Positions 18,508-26,716 of a stretch of DNA of 64,000 nucleotides are shown here, in pieces. This stretch comes from Sphingopyxis flava (GTDB lineage: Bacteria > Pseudomonadota > Alphaproteobacteria > Sphingomonadales > Sphingomonadaceae). The notes beneath the pieces are model-generated. The model worked only from the letters and a program-made list of their open reading frames with translations. It was not told where the DNA came from and ran no database searches. Position 1 is the stretch's first letter. Each line of letters begins with the position of its first letter. The stretch spans positions 55,609 to 119,608 of the forward strand of contig NZ_FUYP01000012.1 of assembly GCF_900168005.1 (NCBI RefSeq), given 5' to 3'. The position numbers and the translations under genes are program-made.

Positions 18508-20169
18508 TCAGCCCGTCCGGAATCCGTGACTGATCGGATAGCGGCGATCGCGCCCGAAGTTGCGGGTCGACAGCTTGACACCGGGCGGCGCCTGGCGGCG
18601 TTTATATTCAGCGATCATCAGCAGCCGCTCGATCCGCGCCACCGCGTCGCGCTCGAAACCATAGCGTTCGACCACATCGTCGACGCTCGCTTCTTCTTCG
18701 ACGAGCATGTGGAGCATCCGGTCCAGATCGGCATAGGGTGGCAGGCTGTCCTCATCCTTCTGGTCGGGGCGAAGCTCGGCACTGGGCGGCTTGCTGATGA
18801 TCGACTCGGGCATCACCGGCGTCACCGGGTTGCGCGATAGACGCGGGAGATTCGCGTTACGCCATTTCGCGACGGCAAAGACGGTTGTCTTATAGGCGTC
18901 CTTCAGCGGATTGTAGCCGCCCGCCATGTCGCCATAGATGGTCGCATAGCCGACGCTCATCTCGCTCTTGTTGCCGGTGGTGAGCAGCATCGGGCCGAAT
19001 TTGTTGCTGAGGGCCATCAAGGTGACGCCGCGGATGCGCGACTGGACATTCTCCTCGGTGGTGTCGGGGGTTCGGCCGGCAAAGGTGCCGCTCAGCATCG
19101 CGTCGAACGCATCGATCGCATCGACGATCGGGATCGTATCGAGGCGGCAGCCGATCATCGCCGCGCAGGCGGCCGCATCCTCAAGGCTCGCCGGGCTGGT
19201 AAAGCGGCTGGGCAGCATGACGCTCCAGACCTTGTCGGGACCAAGCGCATCGGCGGCAATGGCGGCGCAGAGCGCTGAGTCGATCCCGCCCGAAAGTCCC
19301 AGCACGACGCCCGGGAAACGGTTGCGCTCGACATAGTCGCGCAGGCTGAGGATCATTGCGCTGTAGATGTCGGCGGGGTGCGCCTCCCACTCGGCAATCG
19401 CACCGGCCTCGCAAGTCCAACCGGTCCCGCGCTTCGTCCAGCGGGTGACGCGCTCCTCCTCCTCCCAGTCCACAAGCCGGTGCGCGGGGCGTCCGTCGGC
19501 ATTGAGGATGAAGGAGCAGCCGTCGAACACCAGTTCATCCTGTCCGCCGACACGGTTGAGAAAAATGAGGGGCAACCGGGTTTCGGCGACCCGCGCACCG
19601 AAGACCTGGCTGAGCCGCCGGTCGTCCTTGTCGATCTCATAGGGGCTGCCGTTGACCGAGATCAGAAGCTCAGCGCCCTGTGCTGCGAGGTGTCCGCAAA
19701 CGGTCGGGAACCAGCCGTCCTCGCAGATCGGCAGGCCAAGCTTCACCCCGCGCCATTCAACAATCTCGGGAAGCGGACCGGAAGCAAAGACGCGCTTTTC
19801 GTCAAAGGTCCCATAGTTCGGAAGCTCATGCTTGCGCCGCGTCGCCACGACGCGACCTTCATCGAGCAGGGCAACGATATTGTAGAGCCGCCCCTCGTCG
19901 TCGCGCTCAACCGAGCCTACGAGCATCGCCGGGCCGCCGGCAGCGGTCTCGGCCGCGAGGTCGGTGAGCATCGCCCGCGCCCGCTCGGCGAGCGCGGGCT
20001 TCAGCACCAGATCCTCGGGCGGATAGCCAACAAGCTGCAGTTCGGGAAAGACAATAAGGTCAGCGGCCTCATGCCGCGCGCGCACTGCGCGCATCGCGGC
20101 AGCGTTGGCGGCAAGGTCGCCGACGACCTGGGTCATCTGGGACAGAACGATAAGGAGCTCGGTTGTCAT
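18508..20169 (-). CDS. nadE: Glutamine-dependent NAD+ synthetase
   Basis: The product is 553 residues from the ATG at 20169; a further upstream frame of 69 residues is low-complexity and was excluded. The N-terminal nitrilase-fold glutaminase has FPELQLVGYPPEDL, LPNYGTFDEKRVF and PICEDGWFP, giving the Glu-Lys-Cys triad. The C-terminal synthetase domain has the P-loop VLGLSGGIDSALCA and GNKSEMSVGYATIYGDMAGG. It amidates nicotinic acid adenine dinucleotide to NAD+ using glutamine nitrogen. It is divergent from prs. Confidence 0.96.
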   Translation of the reverse strand: MTTELLIVLSQMTQVVGDLAANAAAMRAVRARHEAADLIVFPELQLVGYPPEDLVLKPALAERARAMLTDLAAETAAGGPAMLVGSVERDDEGRLYNIVALLDEGRVVATRRKHELPNYGTFDEKRVFASGPLPEIVEWRGVKLGLPICEDGWFPTVCGHLAAQGAELLISVNGSPYEIDKDDRRLSQVFGARVAETRLPLIFLNRVGGQDELVFDGCSFILNADGRPAHRLVDWEEEERVTRWTKRGTGWTCEAGAIAEWEAHPADIYSAMILSLRDYVERNRFPGVVLGLSGGIDSALCAAIAADALGPDKVWSVMLPSRFTSPASLEDAAACAAMIGCRLDTIPIVDAIDAFDAMLSGTFAGRTPDTTEENVQSRIRGVTLMALSNKFGPMLLTTGNKSEMSVGYATIYGDMAGGYNPLKDAYKTTVFAVAKWRNANLPRLSRNPVTPVMPESIISKPPSAELRPDQKDEDSLPPYADLDRMLHMLVEEEASVDDVVERYGFERDAVARIERLLMIAEYKRRQAPPGVKLSTRNFGRDRRYPISHGFRTG

Positions 20170-20350
20170 GCCGAGGGTGTAGGCGCAACCGCCCTGCCCG
20201 TTCAACCGAAGAGAAGCGTCCCCGGCCTCGGCCCCGACCGTCCTTGGTCGGCGGCGCCGGGCAGCGCGATACTTTACCCCCTTCCCCTTCGCCCGCCTGC
20301 TGGTTAAGGGGGCCCGCAATTCCACCCCGCGCGAAAGGGCGTCGCACCCC

Positions 20351-21286
20351 ATGAAACTCATCTCCGGCAACAGCAACCTGCCGCTGGCCCGTGCGATCGC
20401 CGATTATCTCGAGCTACCGCTGACCGATACCAGCGTACGCCGCTTTGCTGACGAGGAAGTTTTCGTCGAGATTCACGAGAATGTCCGCGGCCAGGATGTG
20501 TTCGTCGTGCAGCCCACCAACTTCCCGGCGAACGACAATTTGATGGAGCTGCTGATCTTGACCGATGCGCTACGACGCGCCTCGGCGAAGCGAATCACGG
20601 CAGTCATCCCCTATTTTGGCTACGCCCGTCAGGACCGGAAGCCCGGGCCGCGCACCCCGATTTCGGCAAAGCTGGTCGCGAACCTCATCACCACCTCGGG
20701 CGCCGACCGCGTCCTCGCCATCGACCTGCACGCCGGACAGATCCAGGGCTTTTTCGACATTCCGACCGACAATCTCTATGCCGCGCCGGTGATGAGCGCC
20801 GACATTCAGGCGCGCTTCGCTGGCAAGAATCTGATGGTCGTGTCCCCGGACGTGGGCGGCGTGGTGCGCGCGCGCGCGCTCGCCAAGCGCCTCGACAACG
20901 CCCCGCTCGCAATCGTCGACAAGCGGCGCGAGCGCGCGGGCGAGTCGGAAGTGATGAACATCATCGGCGACGTCGCTGGGCGCTTCTGCATATTGATCGA
21001 CGACATCGTCGACTCGGCGGGAACACTCTGCAACGCCGCTGCAGCGCTGCGAGCCGCGGGCGCCGAGGGCGTCGTTGCCTATTGCACGCACGGCGTCCTG
21101 TCAGGCGGCGCGGTCGCGCGTGTCGATGCAAGTGAGCTGACAGAGCTCGTCATCACCGACTCGATCCAGCCGACCGACGCGGTGAACGATAGCAAGAAGG
21201 TTCGCGCGCTGACCGTCGCGCCGCTGCTTGGCGAAGCCATCAAACGCATCGCTGACGAAACAAGCGTCTCCTCGCTGTTCGACTGA
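20351..21286 (+). CDS. prs: Ribose-phosphate pyrophosphokinase
   Basis: A 311-residue PRPP synthase, the family's standard length. Key blocks are [25 protein letters not shown] (the ATP-site flag), [14 protein letters not shown] and the PRPP loop [13 protein letters not shown]. It makes PRPP for nucleotide, histidine, tryptophan and NAD synthesis, which fits its place next to the divergent nadE. Confidence 0.97.
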   Translation: MKLISGNSNLPLARAIADYLELPLTDTSVRRFADEEVFVEIHENVRGQDVFVVQPTNFPANDNLMELLILTDALRRASAKRITAVIPYFGYARQDRKPGPRTPISAKLVANLITTSGADRVLAIDLHAGQIQGFFDIPTDNLYAAPVMSADIQARFAGKNLMVVSPDVGGVVRARALAKRLDNAPLAIVDKRRERAGESEVMNIIGDVAGRFCILIDDIVDSAGTLCNAAAALRAAGAEGVVAYCTHGVLSGGAVARVDASELTELVITDSIQPTDAVNDSKKVRALTVAPLLGEAIKRIADETSVSSLFD

Positions 21287-21340
21287 TGTCCCGCTATCCG
21301 GCCTCATTCAGGTGACATCTTTTCTGGGTGTCGCCGCGAT

Positions 21341-21652
21341 GAAGCCTGCGCTGACCTTTTTCCCGAGCCGCTGGTTTCATTCTCTGCAAGGGCGAGGGCG
21401 GCTGTCGAACGGGAATCGCATCACCTTTCGCTTGCTCGATCTGGAGACAGGCGCGCGCAAACCGTCAGGCTGCGCGCATGACCATGTCGATGAGGCCGAC
21501 GCCGACGGGCTCTTTGCCGAACTGGAATCCCGGCTTCGCGGACTCCCCGCCGAGCGTTGCCGCCCGCCCCGCGAGCAACTTCATGGCCAGCGCGGATTCT
21601 GAGTGGGCGACCCGGAAAGCCAATCGGATCTCCTTTGGGCAGGGGTGGGCGG
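21341..21652 (+). pseudogene. Decayed VOC (glyoxalase/bleomycin-resistance) family gene
   Basis: The 400-bp gap between prs and the TetR gene contains a broken VOC-family reading frame. From the ATG at 21341 it runs through HVDEADADGLFAELESRL and PAERCRPPREQLHGQRGF, then meets a TGA at 21600-21602. Translation past the stop gives VGDPES; shifting one base recovers NRISFGQG. Joined, these segments resemble the usual VOC ending (RPPR-x-x-x-x-G-x-R-x-F-x-V-x-DP-x-x-NRI-x-FGQ). One premature stop and one frameshift within 40 bp indicate decay. Recognition is from memory of the family pattern, so confidence is moderate. Confidence 0.5.
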
Positions 21653-21689
21653 CAACGCTGACCAGCGGGCGAGCCCGTCGACCTCTCGA

Positions 21690-22232
21690 TCAACGCGCCA
21701 CGAGCGCGCCGGCTATATGGTCGAGTTGGCGGCGGAAGCTCTTATGGTCTGGGACAGCATGAACCAGCCCGCGGGCCGTCCAGCACAGTGCCTGCGCCAT
21801 GCTGCCCGCACGCGGCACAGCGGACCCCGGGCCGCTGAGCCGAATCGCCTCGGTCATCGCCGCGACGAGCCGCCGTTCGGCGATCCGCACCGCTTCTGGC
21901 GGGTGAGGCTGCATGACAGCGACTATTTCTACCCCGAGGGGCGAGGCGTGGAGCGCATCACGGTGTCGCCCGACCCAGGCGTCGAGAGAATCGGCGAGTC
22001 GATCGGCGAGCGTCCGCGCCGGCTGCTCGAGCGCCCGCAGCGCCTCGCTAAGCGAGCGGTCTATGAGCGCCTGCACCGCCCAGCGCGCGAGGGCGTCCTT
22101 CGACCCGAAGTGGTTGTAGAGGGACTGGCGCGACACGCCGAGCGCCTGCGCGAGATCGGTCATCGAGGTGCGGCGCAGCCCGTAACGCGCAAAGGTCGCG
22201 ATGACAGGATCGAGAGGAAAGCTTTCGGCCAT
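21690..22232 (-). CDS. TetR/AcrR family transcriptional regulator
   Basis: A 180-residue regulator. The N-terminal helix-turn-helix is clear (RTSMTDLAQALGVSRQSLYN, then HFGSKDALARWAV). The ligand-binding half is Ala/Arg-rich and shows no recognisable pocket motif. It is transcribed divergently from the phosphatase gene at 22350, so the 117-bp intergenic region with a dyad at 22247-22266 probably holds its operator. A former target may be the decayed VOC gene just downstream. Confidence 0.9.
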   Translation of the reverse strand: MAESFPLDPVIATFARYGLRRTSMTDLAQALGVSRQSLYNHFGSKDALARWAVQALIDRSLSEALRALEQPARTLADRLADSLDAWVGRHRDALHASPLGVEIVAVMQPHPPEAVRIAERRLVAAMTEAIRLSGPGSAVPRAGSMAQALCWTARGLVHAVPDHKSFRRQLDHIAGALVAR

Positions 22233-22246
22233 TCGGGCACGAATGT

Positions 22247-22266
22247 ACAGATTATATAAGAATTGT
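22247..22266. promoter_or_regulatory. Candidate TetR-family operator
   Basis: An imperfect 20-bp dyad reading ACAGATTATATAAGAATTGT (symmetric positions ACA-N2-T-N2-TATA-N2-A-N2-TGT) lies in an unusually AT-rich patch. It is 15 bp upstream of the TetR start and about 84 bp upstream of the divergent phosphatase start. Its position suits autorepression; the protein-DNA link is inference. Confidence 0.35.
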
Positions 22267-22349
22267 AAAACAGGTCAAAATCCTCTTCCGCTCGGCGTGG
22301 GCGCGGTTGAGGCTGGCGGGTTCGGCGCGGCTCGGCTAGCGCTGCGCAC

Positions 22350-23132
22350 ATGTCGCTCGAATCCGATCTCGCGCTTGCCAACCGCCTCGCCGATGCAGCG
22401 GGCGCGGCCATCCGCCCCTTCTTCCGTGCCGACTGTGCGCACGAGGCAAAGGCCGACGCTTCGCCCGTGACCGACGCCGACCGCAGCGCCGAGACAGCGA
22501 TGCGCCGCTTGCTGGAGGCCGAGGCGCCGCGCGACGGTATCATCGGTGAGGAATTTGGTACCGAGCGCGCCGGCGCCGCGCGTCAGTGGGTGCTCGACCC
22601 GATCGACGGCACGGTCAGCTTCATGGCGGGGCGGCCAATCTTTGGTACGCTGATCGCGCTTTTGCAGGACGGCTGGCCGATACTCGGCATCATCGACCAA
22701 CCTATCGCTGGCGAACGCTGGGTGGGCGCGGCAGGTCGGCCGACACTGTTCAACGGCAAGGTCGCAGGGACGCGCACCTGCCGCAGTCTCGCCGATGCGA
22801 CCCTCGCAACGACAGGGCCGCAATATTTTGCCGATCATGACGGCGAGCATTTCATGGCGCTCGCCGCGCAGACCGCACACAAGCGCATGGTGTTCGGCGG
22901 CGACTGTTATAATTATGGTCTGCTCGCAAGCGGCCATGTCGACCTGGTTGTCGAGGCGGGGCTAAAGCTTCATGATTTCGCCGCGCTGGTGCCGGTGGTC
23001 GAGGGCGCAGGCGGGACGATGTGCGACTGGAATGGCGAGCCGCTCCACGCCGAGAGCGACGGCCATGTCGTCGCGCTGGGGGATCCAGCGCGGCTCGAGG
23101 ACGTTATCGAAGGGCTCGCCTGCAACCACTGA
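22350..23132 (+). CDS. hisN: Inositol monophosphatase family protein, probable histidinol-phosphatase
   Basis: The product is 260 residues. It carries the lithium-sensitive phosphatase motifs: GEEFG (metal ligand Glu), WVLDPIDGTVSF (D-P-I-D-G-T), and a late GLKLHDFAALVPVVEGAGG block in place of the usual W-D-x-A-G. The substitution at the late motif and the length of about 260 fit the HisN group, which dephosphorylates histidinol phosphate in actinobacteria and many alphaproteobacteria. A general inositol or nucleotide phosphatase role remains possible. The GFA gene follows 15 bp downstream. Confidence 0.82.
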   Translation: MSLESDLALANRLADAAGAAIRPFFRADCAHEAKADASPVTDADRSAETAMRRLLEAEAPRDGIIGEEFGTERAGAARQWVLDPIDGTVSFMAGRPIFGTLIALLQDGWPILGIIDQPIAGERWVGAAGRPTLFNGKVAGTRTCRSLADATLATTGPQYFADHDGEHFMALAAQTAHKRMVFGGDCYNYGLLASGHVDLVVEAGLKLHDFAALVPVVEGAGGTMCDWNGEPLHAESDGHVVALGDPARLEDVIEGLACNH

Positions 23133-23147
23133 CCGGGAGGATCGACC

Positions 23148-23498
23148 ATGGCCTATGACGGAAGCTGCCACTGCGGCGCGGTAACCTTTACAGTCGAGGG
23201 CGAAATTCCCGGGACAGCAATGAGCTGCAACTGTTCGCATTGCCGGCGCAAGGGCTTTTTGCTGAGCTTCGTGCCGGTCGACCAATTCCGCCTCAAAAGC
23301 GGGTCCGACAAGCTCAAGACATATCGGTTCCACAAGCATAATATCGACCACCAGTTCTGCACCGAGTGCGGGTGCCAGGGCTTTTCCGTCGGCACCGGCC
23401 CCGATGGGTCGAAGATGGCTGCAGTGAACCTGCGCTGCGTTCCCGACGCCGACCTTGAGGCGCTGCATATTCAGAAGGTCGATGGGGCGAGCTTCTGA
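23148..23498 (+). CDS. GFA / CENP-V family zinc protein
   Basis: A 116-residue protein of the glutathione-dependent formaldehyde-activating fold. Zinc-binding cysteines lie in DGSCHCGAVTF, SCNCSHCRRKG and FCTECGCQGF. A strong GGGAGGA ribosome binding site precedes the ATG. The physiological substrate of such short single-domain GFA proteins is generally unknown. The 15-bp gap to the upstream phosphatase suggests cotranscription. Confidence 0.9.
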   Translation: MAYDGSCHCGAVTFTVEGEIPGTAMSCNCSHCRRKGFLLSFVPVDQFRLKSGSDKLKTYRFHKHNIDHQFCTECGCQGFSVGTGPDGSKMAAVNLRCVPDADLEALHIQKVDGASF

Positions 23499-23639
23499 AC
23501 GACGCGCGCGCACGAGCCTGCAAAGATCGCTATGCTTGCTTTTCCGCGCGAATCCCCCTAAGCGCGCGCCTTCCGATTGTGTCGGCTGGCTACAAGGGCT
23601 GCCAGGCCGGTACCAAACGGACTTCCAAAGGAGACCAAA

Positions 23640-23843
23640 ATGCCCAAATTGAAGACCAAGAGCGGTGTGAAGAAGCGCTTCAAATTCACCGCCTCGGGCA
23701 AGGTGAAGCACGGCGTCGCCGGCAAGCGCCACCGCCTGATCAGCCACAATTCAAAATATATCCGCACCAACCGCGGCACCAGCGTGCTCAGCGATTCGGA
23801 CGCGGCCCATGTGCGCCTCTGGGCGCCCTACGGCCTGAAGTAA
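23640..23843 (+). CDS. rpmI: 50S ribosomal protein L35
   Basis: A 67-residue basic protein, [20 protein letters not shown] through [10 protein letters not shown], typical of L35. The ATG at 23640 is preceded by AAAGGAG at ideal spacing. rplT follows 13 bp downstream in the conserved rpmI-rplT pair; infC is not adjacent here. Confidence 0.97.
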   Translation: MPKLKTKSGVKKRFKFTASGKVKHGVAGKRHRLISHNSKYIRTNRGTSVLSDSDAAHVRLWAPYGLK

Positions 23844-23856
23844 GGAGCGCCAGAGC

Positions 23857-24222
23857 ATGTCACGCATCAAACGCGGCACGACGACGCGCGCCAAGCACAG
23901 CCGGATCCTGAAGCAGGCGAAGGGCTATTACGGTCGCCGCAAGAACACGATCCGTATTGCCAAGCAGGCCGTCGAAAAGGCGGGTCAGTACGCTTATCGC
24001 GACCGCAAGGTGAAGAAGCGGAGCTTCCGCGCACTGTGGATCCAGCGCATCAATGCAGCGGTCCGCGCCGAGGGTCTAACCTATTCGCAGTTCATGCACG
24101 GCGTGAAACTGGCGGGGATCGAACTCGATCGCAAGGTCATGGCCGACCTCGCGATGAATGAAGGCGGGGTGTTCACCGCGATCATCGCGCAGGCGAAGGC
24201 AGCGCTGCCCAAGGCAGCCTGA
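23857..24222 (+). CDS. rplT: 50S ribosomal protein L20
   Basis: A 121-residue protein starting [20 protein letters not shown], with the conserved [20 protein letters not shown] and LWIQRINAA blocks. L20 binds 23S rRNA early in assembly and in many bacteria represses its own operon. An intrinsic terminator follows 22 bp after the stop. Confidence 0.97.
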   Translation: MSRIKRGTTTRAKHSRILKQAKGYYGRRKNTIRIAKQAVEKAGQYAYRDRKVKKRSFRALWIQRINAAVRAEGLTYSQFMHGVKLAGIELDRKVMADLAMNEGGVFTAIIAQAKAALPKAA

Positions 24223-24244
24223 ACTTCAGCTGCATTGCCCAATC

Positions 24245-24276
24245 AAAAGGGGCGGTCCCGGCGGGCCGCCCCTTTT
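24245..24276 (+). terminator. Terminator after rplT
   Basis: An 11-bp inverted repeat AAAAGGGGCGG / CCGCCCCTTTT with a 10-base loop lies 22 bp past the rplT stop. The symmetric A and T runs could let it act in both directions. Confidence 0.87.
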
Positions 24277-24298
24277 CACATGCGCATGGCCCCAAAAT

Positions 24299-24334
24299 GA
24301 GACGGCGCCGGAGGCGAACCTCCCGCGCCGTCTC
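24299..24334 (-). terminator. Long UUCG-capped hairpin, possible minus-strand terminator
   Basis: A 36-base near-perfect inverted repeat: outer 10-bp stem GAGACGGCGC/GCGCCGTCTC, one mismatch, inner 5-bp stem GGAGG/CCTCC and a 4-base loop. Read on the minus strand the loop is TTCG, a very stable RNA tetraloop, and the stem is followed by ATTTT. The remaining part of this 330-bp gap (24335-24551) holds no convincing gene, so the transcript it would end is unidentified. Confidence 0.5.
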
Positions 24335-24497
24335 GGCAATGATCCGCGAGGATTCATCGCCCCCTCCCTCCGAACCGATAAGCCGTGGGTCGCAGAAAGC
24401 TGGACGGCCGGCGGAAGTTCCCCACAATTTGGCACAAGGCGTGCCCACAGGCGCCGACCCATAGCGTCCCATGGCCGGAAAAAATTGTAAGAATCCG

Positions 24498-24518
24498 ACA
24501 AGCGCCCGCCTAGCTTGT
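24498..24518. promoter_or_regulatory. Inverted repeat upstream of the AraC-type regulator
   Basis: ACAAGC-N9-GCTTGT lies 34 bp upstream of the regulator's ATG, within an otherwise empty intergenic stretch. Possible operator only; the arms are short. Confidence 0.25.
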
Positions 24519-24551
24519 TGTCTTTTCCGAGGAACCTGACACCATCACCCG

Positions 24552-25463
24552 ATGACGGTGGGGAAGTGTATCGCCGCGGCCGGACCGGGTAGAGCGGAAA
24601 CGCGCGTCGCCACGCGCTTCTTTCCCGTGTCCGCAGCACTGCGCCCCTATGCCAGCATCATCTATCTGACGGAGGTAGACGCGCCTCCCGGCGAACGGGT
24701 GGAGGATTATCTCCACCCCGAATGGGCCAATCTGCGCTTCATCGCAGGTGAGCCGCCGCTGGCGGCTATCGCGGGTGCAACTCCCGCAACCGCCCCAGCC
24801 TTCATCGCGGCAGGCCCGACGAGCATGGCGACTTATTTTTCAGCGGGAACGATGCGCGCCTGGGGCATTGGCCTGCTTCCGATGGGATGGGCCAAATTTG
24901 TTCCATTATCCGCCGAGGCGCTCGCCGATCGTTTCTGCGACGGCGCCGCGCATCCTGCCTTCGCCGCCTTTGCGCCGCTCGGGCTCCGGCTTGCCGCAGC
25001 CACCAGCCCCGAAGAGGACGCGCGCACGATCGATGAGCATCTCGTCGGGCTGCTTGCCGAGGCGCCTCCCGACGATCCTGCGATCTTCGCCGCGCATCGC
25101 GCGCTGGTCGACGACGATCTGCGCAGTGTCGCCGACCTTGCAGCCGCGCTCAATCTTTCCGAGCGCTCGGTTGAACGGCTCAGCCGCCGCGCATTCGGCT
25201 TTCCCCCGAAACTGCTGTTACGCCGCCAGCGTTTTCTGCGCAGCCTCGCGCGCTTCATGCTCGACCCGTCGATGGCGTGGACCGCGACGCTCGATCATCA
25301 TTATCACGACCAGGCGCAGTTCACCCGCGACTTCCAGCGCTTCATGGGGATGAGCCCGCGCGTGTATGCAGCGCGCCCCAAGCCCATCCTCGGCGCCGCC
25401 GCGCTCGCCCGCGCCGCTGCCGCAGGGGAGGCTGTCCAGGGATTGCACCGTCCGCAGGGCTAG
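24552..25463 (+). CDS. AraC family transcriptional regulator
   Basis: A 303-residue regulator. The C-terminal third has the two-helix-turn-helix AraC domain: [20 protein letters not shown], then the signature helix reaching [19 protein letters not shown]. The N-terminal 200 residues resemble the effector domain of AraC proteins with a [18 protein letters not shown] core. The target and effector are unknown. No convincing Shine-Dalgarno sequence precedes the ATG at 24552. Confidence 0.9.
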   Translation: MTVGKCIAAAGPGRAETRVATRFFPVSAALRPYASIIYLTEVDAPPGERVEDYLHPEWANLRFIAGEPPLAAIAGATPATAPAFIAAGPTSMATYFSAGTMRAWGIGLLPMGWAKFVPLSAEALADRFCDGAAHPAFAAFAPLGLRLAAATSPEEDARTIDEHLVGLLAEAPPDDPAIFAAHRALVDDDLRSVADLAAALNLSERSVERLSRRAFGFPPKLLLRRQRFLRSLARFMLDPSMAWTATLDHHYHDQAQFTRDFQRFMGMSPRVYAARPKPILGAAALARAAAAGEAVQGLHRPQG

Positions 25464-25615
25464 AGCGCCGCGCCAAGCTTGGGGTTGACCCGCCCGGCTG
25501 CTTCGGTGCAAGCGGCGGCGGGCCGACAGCGGGTCTTCCGCCGCCAGCAGCTCGACAAACCAGGCATGATACGTGGCGGCGCCGCCTGCGCACCGCCGCC
25601 GCAGGACGAACGACG

Positions 25616-26716
25616 ATGAGTGATTATCCGGCATTGCAGGCCCGGCTCGTGGCCGACATCGGCGCGGCACCCGACCTCGATGCGCTCGAATCGCTGCGTG
25701 TCGCCGCGCTCGGAAAGACGGGCAGCGTTTCAGCGCTTCTGAAGACGCTGGGCGCGATGAGCACCGAGGAGCGGCAGGAGCAGGGGCCGCAGATCCACGC
25801 ACTGCGCGAGGCCGTCACCACCGCAATCGCCGAGCGCAAAGCCGCGCTCGAAGGCGCCGCGCTCGAAGCCAAGCTTGCGGATGAGCGGCTCGACATGACC
25901 CTCCCCGCCGCCGAGACCCCGCGGGGAAGTGTCCATCCGGTGAGCCAGGTGATGGACGAACTGGCGGAAATTTTCGCCGACATGGGCTTCGCGGTCGCGA
26001 CAGGCCCCGAGATCGAGGACGACTGGCGCAATTTCACTGCGCTCAATATTCCCGAAACGCACCCCGCCCGCGCGATGCACGACACCTTCTATTTTCCATC
26101 GCAAATGAAAGATGCCGAGGGCCGCGCGATGTTGCTGCGGACGCACACATCGCCGGTGCAGATCCGGACGATGATGGAAAAAGCGCCTCCCATCAGAATC
26201 ATAGCGCCGGGCCGTGTCTATCGCAGCGACAGCGACGCGACGCATACGCCGATGTTCCACCAGGTGGAAGGCCTCGTCATTGACCGCGGCATCCACATGG
26301 GGCACCTCAAGTGGACGCTCGAGACCTTCCTCAAAGCCTATTTCGAGCGCGACGACATCGTGCTGCGACTGCGCCCGTCCTATTTCCCTTTCACCGAGCC
26401 GTCGGCGGAAGTCGATGTCGGTTATGCTGTCGAAAAGGGTCGCCGTATCGTTGGCGGGTCGGGCGACGACGAAGGCCATGCGTGGATGGAACTGCTCGGC
26501 AGCGGCATGGTCAACCGCCACGTCATCGCCAATTGCGGGCTTGATCCCGATGAATGGCAGGGCTTCGCTTTCGGCGCCGGCATCGATCGGCTCGCAATGC
26601 TCAAATATGGCATGGACGATCTGCGCGCCTTCTTCGACGGCGACCTCCGCTGGCTGTCGCATTATGGGTTTGGCGCTCTGTCGGTCCCGACGCTTTCCGG
26701 GGGGATTTCGGCATGA
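25616..26716 (+). CDS. pheS: Phenylalanyl-tRNA synthetase alpha subunit
   Basis: A 366-residue protein from the ATG at 25616; a longer frame upstream is low-complexity and was excluded. Motif 2 ([20 protein letters not shown]) and motif 3 ([14 protein letters not shown]) of class II synthetases are present, and the N-terminal coiled coil spans residues 1-90. It forms the alpha2beta2 enzyme with pheT, whose ATG overlaps the pheS stop. Confidence 0.97.
   Translation: MSDYPALQARLVADIGAAPDLDALESLRVAALGKTGSVSALLKTLGAMSTEERQEQGPQIHALREAVTTAIAERKAALEGAALEAKLADERLDMTLPAAETPRGSVHPVSQVMDELAEIFADMGFAVATGPEIEDDWRNFTALNIPETHPARAMHDTFYFPSQMKDAEGRAMLLRTHTSPVQIRTMMEKAPPIRIIAPGRVYRSDSDATHTPMFHQVEGLVIDRGIHMGHLKWTLETFLKAYFERDDIVLRLRPSYFPFTEPSAEVDVGYAVEKGRRIVGGSGDDEGHAWMELLGSGMVNRHVIANCGLDPDEWQGFAFGAGIDRLAMLKYGMDDLRAFFDGDLRWLSHYGFGALSVPTLSGGISA

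Noticed and set aside
17234..18529. Long plus-strand open frame opposite gltX.
   Set aside because: Antisense shadow of a clearly identified synthetase gene on the minus strand.
21465..21623. A 52-residue minus-strand frame starting TTG with AAAGGAG upstream, directly after the TetR gene and in its frame.
   Set aside because: It is antisense to the VOC-like remnant and shares its wobble positions, which explains its coding-like composition. The VOC pattern on the plus strand is more specific than one good ribosome binding site. It remains possible that it is translated.
24540..24562. GGAACC...-type extracytoplasmic sigma promoter near the AraC gene.
   Set aside because: The -10 partner at the right distance is not convincing, and the match occurs by chance often in GC-rich DNA.
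25463..25615. Possible phenylalanine attenuator leader before pheS.
   Set aside because: No short frame rich in Phe codons and no terminator with a T run is present in this stretch.
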